A stretch of 6,791 bases of DNA, taken from positions 1-6,791 of the forward strand of contig CAMFNC010000106.1 in the NCBI GenBank assembly GCA_945965245.1, read 5' to 3'. Each line of letters opens with the position of its first letter. Positions within the stretch are counted from its first letter, which is position 1. Position numbers and translations under genes: made by a program. Origin of the DNA: an uncultured Porphyromonas sp. (GTDB lineage: Bacteria; Bacteroidota; Bacteroidia; Bacteroidales; Porphyromonadaceae). Positions 5,763-6,791 of the stretch are shown here, piece after piece. The notes below the pieces were generated by a model. That model had not been told where the DNA came from, searched no databases, and saw nothing but the letters and a program-made list of their open reading frames with translations.

Positions 5763-6569
5763 CTAATCCTTCAAGGCCTCTGCCAGACGAATCAATCGCT
5801 CCAACATAGGCTCCAGCAAATCAAGCCGCAACATATTGGCTCCATCGCTTAATGCCTTCTCCGGCTCAGGATGCGTTTCGATAAAAAGACCGTCTGCACC
5901 CACGGCAATGGCTGCTTTGGCCATCGTTTCTATTTGCTGAGGCTTGCCGCCGGTTACCCCACTGCTCTGATTGGGCTGCTGGAGCGAGTGTGTGATATCC
6001 ATTATCACCGGAAAGCCGAATGCCTTCATCTCCGGGATATTGGTGAAGTCCACCACCAAATCACCGTAGCCGAAGCTATTGCCCCGCTCCGTCAGCATAA
6101 CCTGACGATTGCCCGTTTCCGTTACCTTTTCGGCTGCGAATCTCATGGCATGGGCATTCAGAAACTGCCCTTTCTTGATATTCACGGCACGACCGGTTTT
6201 GGCGGCAGCCACGATAAGGTCTGTCTGCCTACAGAGAAACGCCGGAATTTGCAATACATCCACATACTCGGCAGCCATTTCGGCCTGCCATGTTTCGTGC
6301 ACATCTGTTACCGTGGGCACATCGAATTCACGCCCCACCCGTTGCAATATCTTCAGAGCCTTCTCATTCCCAATGCCGGTAAAAGAGTCCAAGCGTGAGC
6401 GGTTGGCCTTCTGATACGAACCTTTAAATATATAAGGGATACCCAACCGTTGGGTGGTGCGTACAATAGTTTCGGCAATGTATAGCGCAGTGTCTTCATT
6501 TTCTATGGCGCAGGGACCTGCCATCAGAAAGAAAGGGCTGCCGGAAACCTTATCCATGAAATCAGTCAT
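5763..6569 (-). CDS. kdsA: 3-deoxy-8-phosphooctulonate synthase (metal-dependent KdsA)
   Basis: KdsA condenses phosphoenolpyruvate with D-arabinose 5-phosphate to give Kdo 8-phosphate, committing carbon to the Kdo of LPS inner core, in the cytoplasm. Counting from the ATG at 6569 (268 residues), family motifs are AGPCAIE at 17-23, FKGSYQKANRS at 48-58, TVTDVHE at 86-92, LQIPAFLCRQTDL at 106-118, NIKKGQF at 130-136, MDITHSLQQP at 190-199 and FIETHPEP at 229-236. C20, H194, E231 and D242 have exactly the spacing of the four metal ligands in the Aquifex enzyme; the metal-independent E. coli enzyme has Asn at the first. A GTG codon directly upstream (6572) and an ATG at 6557 are alternative starts. 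It is the first gene of the leftward run. Confidence 0.96.
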   Translation of the reverse strand: MTDFMDKVSGSPFFLMAGPCAIENEDTALYIAETIVRTTQRLGIPYIFKGSYQKANRSRLDSFTGIGNEKALKILQRVGREFDVPTVTDVHETWQAEMAAEYVDVLQIPAFLCRQTDLIVAAAKTGRAVNIKKGQFLNAHAMRFAAEKVTETGNRQVMLTERGNSFGYGDLVVDFTNIPEMKAFGFPVIMDITHSLQQPNQSSGVTGGKPQQIETMAKAAIAVGADGLFIETHPEPEKALSDGANMLRLDLLEPMLERLIRLAEALKD

Positions 6570-6791
6570 CACATTTTGTCTTTTTATAGTCTGAGCGGTG
6601 GCATACTACTCTCATGGCTGCATCCACCGATAACTCAAGCAAAAATAATGAATTTATCCCACTTTAATTTACGCACCAAGCCAACCGCCGCAAATCCACG
6701 ATACCGAGGGCGGGAAAACCGGTTGACAGCACAGTTTCCGGAATACAATTTAGCCACTCAAAATTTTATACATAAATTGATTTCATTTTAT
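6570..6791. other. Intergenic region upstream of kdsA
   Basis: No reading frame with a recognisable product occurs on either strand from the kdsA start to the window edge. The stretch is moderately AT-rich and probably holds the promoter of the seven-gene leftward run. It may also hold signals for whatever lies beyond the right edge. I see no tRNA, riboswitch or strong terminator hairpin in it. Confidence 0.5.
6640..6647 (-). promoter_or_regulatory. Possible -7 element for the kdsA operon
   Basis: On the minus strand this reads TATTTTTG, an exact TAnnTTTG match, placing transcription start near 6633 and leaving a leader of about 60 nt before the kdsA ATG. No good TTTG is found about 20 nt upstream; the corresponding bases are A-rich (aaat), so the assignment is tentative. 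Confidence 0.35.

Noticed and set aside
5871..6398. 175-codon plus-strand open frame opposite kdsA
   Set aside because: kdsA is unambiguous; the opposite frame has no recognisable motif and unusually many His/Arg/Cys residues.

Overview
The window looks like a chromosomal segment of a Bacteroidota bacterium, most likely of the order Bacteroidales. Three things point there: an upstream promoter of the Bacteroidota type (TTTG, then TAnnTTTG about 20 nt later), starts without clear Shine-Dalgarno sequences, and a gene set typical of the group (short RsmI, LysO in two pieces, an OlsB-like/PlsC-like acyltransferase pair resembling GlsB/GlsA, metal-dependent KdsA). Base composition is near 50% GC in the genes and lower in the first 500 bases. 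The genus cannot be fixed from the sequence.

Layout. Positions 1-210 are the 3' end of an IS982-family transposase gene whose start lies outside the window; its probable right terminal repeat follows at 211-227. An AT-rich stretch without recognisable genes runs to a well-formed promoter at 465-496, which reads rightward into an unrecognised 146-residue protein (547-987) and rsmI (1000-1695), 12 nt apart. From 1696 to 1994 the rightward unit meets a leftward unit. This convergent gap holds a hairpin terminator (1720-1756), whose U-tract faces the leftward transcripts, and a palindromic REP-like element (about 1791-1929).

The rest, 1995-6569, is one tightly packed leftward run of seven genes. 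In transcription order: kdsA (Kdo-8-phosphate synthase), a PlsC-like O-acyltransferase (glsA-like), a GNAT-type N-acyltransferase (glsB-like), yraN (UPF0102), the N-terminal and C-terminal parts of a split LysO-family lysine exporter, and pth (peptidyl-tRNA hydrolase). Gaps are 43 nt or less, with a 43-nt overlap (glsB/yraN) and a 4-nt ATGA overlap (between the lysO parts), so it is probably one operon. The first three genes make envelope lipids: kdsA supplies the Kdo precursor for LPS, and the acyltransferase pair is predicted to make acylated glycine lipids. The others are housekeeping (translation, lysine export, a nuclease-like protein).

No clearly undescribed multi-gene system was found. 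The points most worth a second look are the coupling of the amino-acid-lipid acyltransferase pair to kdsA, the palindromic element between the convergent units, the two-part LysO, and the unknown protein paired with rsmI.
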